Origin: Anaerolineae bacterium
GTDB lineage: Bacteria; Pseudomonadota; Alphaproteobacteria; DSM-16000; Inquilinaceae
Direction of reading: 5' to 3'
NCBI GenBank assembly: GCA_028285185.1
Contig: JANQQD010000375.1
Span: 1-55,408, forward strand
DNA length: 55,408 nucleotides
Shown in pieces: positions 51,888 to 55,408 of the stretch. The notes beneath the pieces were generated by a model, which did not search any database, was not told where the DNA came from, and was given only the letters and a program-made list of their open reading frames with translations. Each line of letters starts with the position of its first letter. Position 1 is the stretch's first letter. The translations under genes and the position numbers were made by a program.

Positions 51888-52643
51888 TCACAGCGCGAGG
51901 CTGGCAACCGCGATCACGGCTATCGCCGTCAGGGCCACGCGGCGGAACGTGCGCTCGCCGGTTCGGCGGAAGATGAAGGCGCCGGTCCAGATGGCGGCGG
52001 TATAGATCGGCATCAGCAGGATGCCGAGCGCCCAAACCTGGGGGGTGAACAGCGCGTTGGCCCAATAGGCAGCTACGGTGAAGATCGTCGTCAGGGCAAA
52101 CAGCGCGATGATGTTGGCCCGCACGCCGGCAGCGTCCGTGCGGCCACCCAGCCAGAACAGGATCACCGGCGGTCCGGACAGCCCCGTCGACCCGCCGAGG
52201 AAGCCGGAGAGTCCCCCGATGGCCACACAGGCCGGCGTGCCCGGCGTGCTCTCATAGCGCCAGCCGGTGGCCAGCACCGCCGCAGCCGCCAGCACGACGG
52301 CGACGATCGCCGTATGCAGGACCGCGCCGTCGATATGCACCAGTGCGGCAATGCCGACCGGCAGCAGAAGGACCGCACCGACCAGCAGCGGCAGCACCTC
52401 CCGCCATCGGCAGCGCCGGAAGGCCGGCGGCAGCAGGGGCGCGGTGGCCACCGTGTCGATGATGGTCAGCACCGGCAGCGCCACTGTCGGACCGTAGACC
52501 GCGCCCACTACCGGTACGAACACCATGGCGCCGCCGAAGCCGGAAAAGCCGCGAATCAGGCCTGCGCAGACGGCAGCCGCGACGGCCCACTGCCAGTCCG
52601 TCTGCAGCGCCGGAGCGATCAGGTCGAAAAGCCATGTGCCCAT
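51888..52643 (-). CDS. TauE/SafE-family membrane exporter
   Basis: 251 residues with about eight hydrophobic segments. The family repeats are visible: AGLIRGFSGFGGAMVFVPVVG (residues about 28-48), and IGGLSGFLGGSTGLSGPPVILFWL in the second half. The family moves sulfite, sulfonates or related organic anions out of the cell; substrate here unknown. ATG 52643 was chosen over an upstream GTG. Divergent from a LysR gene (122-base gap), which is its likely regulator. Confidence 0.9.
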   Translation of the reverse strand: MGTWLFDLIAPALQTDWQWAVAAAVCAGLIRGFSGFGGAMVFVPVVGAVYGPTVALPVLTIIDTVATAPLLPPAFRRCRWREVLPLLVGAVLLLPVGIAALVHIDGAVLHTAIVAVVLAAAAVLATGWRYESTPGTPACVAIGGLSGFLGGSTGLSGPPVILFWLGGRTDAAGVRANIIALFALTTIFTVAAYWANALFTPQVWALGILLMPIYTAAIWTGAFIFRRTGERTFRRVALTAIAVIAVASLAL

Positions 52644-52696
52644 TGAAGGTCCCCGGCGCACTCATAGCCCAATCGGCATCTGGCGTGCACCGACAG

Positions 52697-52712
52697 ATTG
52701 GCATATGCAAAT
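52697..52712. promoter_or_regulatory. Imperfect palindrome ATT-N-GCATATGC-N-AAT between tauE-like and lysR genes
   Basis: A 16-base symmetric site with the T-N11-A form of LysR boxes, 54 bases from each start codon. It is a candidate operator for the adjacent LysR protein. Confidence 0.5.
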
Positions 52713-52764
52713 TAGCAGGGTACACGACCATTCCTGCATGCTTGTTCTGCGGAGATGCAGAGCC

Positions 52765-52800
52765 CATGAATTGGGACGATCTCATGAATTGGGACGATCT
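52765..52800 (+). repeat. 18-base perfect tandem duplication over the LysR start codon
   Basis: The unit catgaattgggacgatct is present twice without a gap (52765-52782 and 52783-52800). It doubles the start codon and the first six residues (MNWDDL). GGAG at 52751-52754 serves the first ATG (52766). The second ATG (52784) would give the family-typical N-terminus. Confidence 0.95.
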
Positions 52801-53662
52801 GAAGATCGTGCTTGCCGTGGCACGGGAGCGGACGCAGTCAGCCGCGGCCCGGCATCTGCGTGTCAATCAGACCACCGTCGCACGGCGGCTCGCGGCGATA
52901 GAGCAGGCCCTGTCGGCCCGGCTGTTTCTGCGTGTTGACGGCGCCCTTGTACCGACGGATGCAGGGATGGACCTGATCGAACGCGCCGAGATGGTCGAGG
53001 CCGATGTGCTGGCACTCGAAGCATCCGTCGCCGGGCGCGATGCCGGGGCGTCGGGAACCGTTCGAGTCACTTCGGTGCCGATCCTGGTCAATCGGCTGCT
53101 GGCACCGGCCGTGCCCGCCCTGCGGCGCCATCATCCCGATCTCCGGATAGAGTTGATCGCAGAGCCCCGCAGCTTGAGCCTGACGCGCAGAGAGGCGGAT
53201 GTCGCCTTGCGGCTGGCTCGGCCCGTGGGTGGGGCGGCGCTGGCGCGGCGAATCGGCACCGTCGCCTATGCGGTCTATCGGGCGGCCGGCGACACCACGC
53301 CCGATCCGCCCTGGATCACCTATGAGGAGGCCTTGGCCCACTTGCCGCAGGCGCGCTGGATTCACCGTGTCCTGGCTGGGGCGCGGCCGGCGCTGTGGGT
53401 CAATGATGCTGAAGGCCTGCTAGCGGCCGTGCGGGGCGGGCTCGGCCGCAGCGTGCTGCCTTGCTTCGTCGCGGAGACCGTCAGCGCCCTGGTTCGCGAA
53501 GGCGGCCCGGAGCCCGTGGTGGAGCGGGAGCTTTGGCTGCTGGTCCATCGGGACCTGCGCCCGCTGGCCCGCGTGAGCGCCGTCCTGGACTGGATCGTCA
53601 CCACGGTGCGCAGCGCGGAGCCCGACCGATGCGGCGAAGTCGGGGGGCCTGATCCCGCCTGA
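52766..53662 (+). CDS. LysR-family transcriptional regulator
   Basis: 298 residues from ATG 52766, or 292 from the duplicated ATG 52784. HTH: LKIVLAVARERTQSAAARHLRVNQTTVARRLAAIEQ. The effector domain starts TVRVTSVPILVNRLL and has two lobes of the LysR type. It is divergent from the TauE/SafE gene and probably controls it through the palindrome between them. It belongs to the same LysR subgroup as the protein at 45692-46636 (both have V-N-x-[ST]-T-V at the recognition helix), suggesting an old duplication or family relation. Effector unknown. Confidence 0.92.
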   Translation: MNWDDLMNWDDLKIVLAVARERTQSAAARHLRVNQTTVARRLAAIEQALSARLFLRVDGALVPTDAGMDLIERAEMVEADVLALEASVAGRDAGASGTVRVTSVPILVNRLLAPAVPALRRHHPDLRIELIAEPRSLSLTRREADVALRLARPVGGAALARRIGTVAYAVYRAAGDTTPDPPWITYEEALAHLPQARWIHRVLAGARPALWVNDAEGLLAAVRGGLGRSVLPCFVAETVSALVREGGPEPVVERELWLLVHRDLRPLARVSAVLDWIVTTVRSAEPDRCGEVGGPDPA

Positions 53663-53787
53663 CGCGAACCTTTTGGCACCAAGGCACTATCCAACACGCG
53701 GCCGGCGGCCAGAGCGCTCCGGCAGACTGCCATGGCCATATCCGCGGGCCGATGGATGGCAAGGCCGCGCGCGGACGGTGTCGCGCA

Positions 53788-55398
53788 TCAGCGTGCTGGG
53801 TCCAACAACGCGCGGATCTCATCCGATCGGGCCAGATCAAACGCCGTCGCGCCGTCGTCGTTCGTAACCGTCAGATCCGCTCCGCCCTCGATCAGCAGGG
53901 TCACCATCTCAGGATACCCGCGACGCGCGGCCTGCATGAGGGCTGTTCTGCCGTCCTCCTGGCGGACATTGACGTCTGCACCGGCCGTCAGCAGCCTGTC
54001 CACCACATCGGCGCGCCTCTCCTCCACCGCCAGATAGAGTGGCGTCTCTCCGTCTTGATCCGCCGGATCGATCTCGGCCCCCGCAGTGAGCAGCCGATCC
54101 ACGGCATCTACGTGGCCGAGGCGGGCCGCTTGGTGCAGCGGCGTTACCGCGTCCTCACTGGCAAGATGGGGCGACGCACCGGCCACCAGCAGCGCGTCGA
54201 CGATCTGCACATCGCCATGACCGACCGCGGCGTACAACGGCGTCTGCCCGAAGTCGCCCAGCAAATCGACGGTCGCGCCTTCGTCGATCAGCAGCTCGAC
54301 CAGCGGGAGGCTGCCGCAACGGGCGGCGTAATGCAGTGCCCCATAGCCGGGATCATCTGCCGTTCCCCAACGGGCGTCGACGTCGGCACCGGCGGCCAGC
54401 AGCCGGGCCGCGATTTCGACCGAACATGACCCTTCGGCGGCCATGACCAGCGGCGTGCGGCCGCTGCCGTCGGCATTTTCGGCCGCCATGCCTTGGCCGA
54501 GCAGGTGATCGACCATGTCGAGGTCACCGGCTTGTGCGGCGAAGTGCAGTGCCGAGGTGCCGCGGGTACCAGCACCTGCCGTCAGGTCCACACCGCGCTC
54601 AAGCAGCATCCAGGCCAGATCCATGTCCTCTTCCGCCAGAGCGACGAGGAAAGGTGTCCAGCCGTCTTCGTCGGCCAAGTCGTGCGAGGCCTCGGCCGCA
54701 AGCAGCAGGTCGACCAACTCGCGGTTGCCCGACAAGATAGCGAGCCCAAGCGGGGTCTGTCTGGCCGGACGCGTTGTCGGCCGAATGTCCGGGTTGGCGC
54801 CGGCGTCAAGCAACGCACGGGCAATCCCTACGCTGTCTGCCTTCACGGCGTGCCAGAGGGCGGTCCTACTGTCGGCTGCCGCAATGTCGACCGCTGCATC
54901 TGCGGCCAGCAGACGACTGACGATCTCGCCATGTCCTGCTGCCGCCGCTGCGAGAATCGGAGTCGCGCCATCAAGCGTCTGGACGTCGACAGCGGCACCG
55001 CCGTCTATCAGCGCGTCGACAGCTCCGGTAGACCCGCGATGCGCAGCGAAGAACAACGCCGACCTGCCCTCTTCGTCGAGAAGATCAAGGTCGGCGCCGG
55101 CCGCGAGCAACACCTCGACAACCTCCGTCGCGCCGACGAAAGCGGCCGCCATCAGTGCCGTTTGGTTGCGCGGCCCCGGTTCGTTCGGATCTGCTCCGTC
55201 GTCCAGCAGGCGCGCGACCGTTGCCCCGTCGCCTTCGCGCGCGGCCGCAAAAAGATCGGACTGGGCGAATGCCGGTTTGACCGGCAGCAGGAGGGTTCGG
55301 TGTTGGTCCCCGCGAATCGGCTGCAACAGCACTTCGGCACCGCCGAAGAAGGTGCCCACACAGAGGCCTATCGCCAGAAGCCTGCCCGCCAGGTACAT
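53788..55398 (-). CDS. Secreted ankyrin-repeat protein
   Basis: 536 residues. A signal peptide or anchor (MYLAGRLLAIGLCVGTFFGG; a likely cut after PAFA near residue 45) is followed by about 14-15 ankyrin repeats to the end. Typical units are DGATPILAAAAAGHGEIVSRLLAA-type, with DEDGWTPFLVAL, TSALHFAAQAGDLDMVDHLL and GETPLYLAVEERRADVVDRLL. No other domain is attached. Exported ankyrin proteins mediate protein binding in the periplasm or outside; the target is unknown. ATG 55398 is ten bases from the window edge, so the start and promoter context are not fully visible. Confidence 0.9.
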   Translation of the reverse strand: MYLAGRLLAIGLCVGTFFGGAEVLLQPIRGDQHRTLLLPVKPAFAQSDLFAAAREGDGATVARLLDDGADPNEPGPRNQTALMAAAFVGATEVVEVLLAAGADLDLLDEEGRSALFFAAHRGSTGAVDALIDGGAAVDVQTLDGATPILAAAAAGHGEIVSRLLAADAAVDIAAADSRTALWHAVKADSVGIARALLDAGANPDIRPTTRPARQTPLGLAILSGNRELVDLLLAAEASHDLADEDGWTPFLVALAEEDMDLAWMLLERGVDLTAGAGTRGTSALHFAAQAGDLDMVDHLLGQGMAAENADGSGRTPLVMAAEGSCSVEIAARLLAAGADVDARWGTADDPGYGALHYAARCGSLPLVELLIDEGATVDLLGDFGQTPLYAAVGHGDVQIVDALLVAGASPHLASEDAVTPLHQAARLGHVDAVDRLLTAGAEIDPADQDGETPLYLAVEERRADVVDRLLTAGADVNVRQEDGRTALMQAARRGYPEMVTLLIEGGADLTVTNDDGATAFDLARSDEIRALLDPAR

Positions 55399-55408
55399 GT
55401 TTTCCCCG

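Noticed and set aside
1..55408. CRISPR arrays, tRNA or rRNA genes, insertion sequences, prophage genes
   Set aside because: Looked for in all intergenic stretches. No regularly spaced repeats, cloverleaf-like sequence, rRNA segments, transposase or integrase motifs were seen.

Overview
This 55.4 kb window is high-GC, densely packed chromosomal DNA, most likely from an alphaproteobacterium (Rhodospirillales-like; inferred). The evidence is a DUF1127 small protein divergent from a LysR gene, a PAS_5-family protein, a fused indolepyruvate:ferredoxin oxidoreductase, an MltA lipoprotein, and an intergenic double-hairpin repeat of the GTCCTCGCGAAGGCGAGGAC type. I saw no rRNA, tRNA, CRISPR array, transposase or integrase. 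Long mirror ORFs opposite real genes, typical of high GC, were left out. Where the first available start looked wrong, I moved it to one with a Shine-Dalgarno (SD) sequence or with family-typical length.

Layout. 1-6.7 kb: end of an unknown gene, CBS-pair protein, MltA, then CHASE2-adenylate cyclase / DUF928 secreted protein / methyltransferase (apparent CTG start), then MsrA and MsrB. 6.7-7.7 kb: an AT-richer islet with two orphan genes. 7.7-12.5 kb: PAS_5 protein, fluoroacetate-dehalogenase-like hydrolase, GT39 and GT2 glycosyltransferases, TerB-like protein. 12.6-17.8 kb: a branched-chain-amino-acid-type ABC operon (binding protein, fused LivH-LivM permease, LivG, LivF) ending in an L-2-amino-thiazoline-4-carboxylate-hydrolase-like enzyme. 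18-23.8 kb: signalling cluster (hybrid kinase, REC-EAL phosphodiesterase, lone receiver), bacteriohemerythrin, DUF1127 protein. 23.9-28.7 kb: LysR regulator and hypF-hypC-hypA-hypB without hypD, hypE or a hydrogenase. 28.7-34.6 kb: Gfo/Idh oxidoreductase, membrane TerB-like protein, IlvD/Edd sugar-acid dehydratase, MarR regulator, N-carbamoylputrescine amidase.

34.7-38.6 kb is the most unusual part. A protein-lysine-methyltransferase-like gene is divergent from a single gene that joins type VI secretion sheath TssB-like and TssC-like segments and truncates both. Small lipoprotein genes lie on either side, and no other T6SS gene is present. 38.7-45.7 kb: UbiB/AarF kinase, M3 oligoendopeptidase, fused indolepyruvate:ferredoxin oxidoreductase. 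45.7-55.4 kb: LysR/GST divergent pair, a PstS-like binding protein next to a PilJ-type chemoreceptor, a secreted protein with a decayed paralogue nearby, TauE/SafE exporter divergent from a LysR gene whose start is tandemly duplicated, and a secreted ankyrin-repeat protein.

Functional themes are import and catabolism of small nitrogenous or acidic compounds under local LysR/MarR control, second-messenger and two-component signalling, methionine-sulfoxide repair, and nickel-hydrogenase maturation. Functions are assigned by reading motifs; no database search was run.
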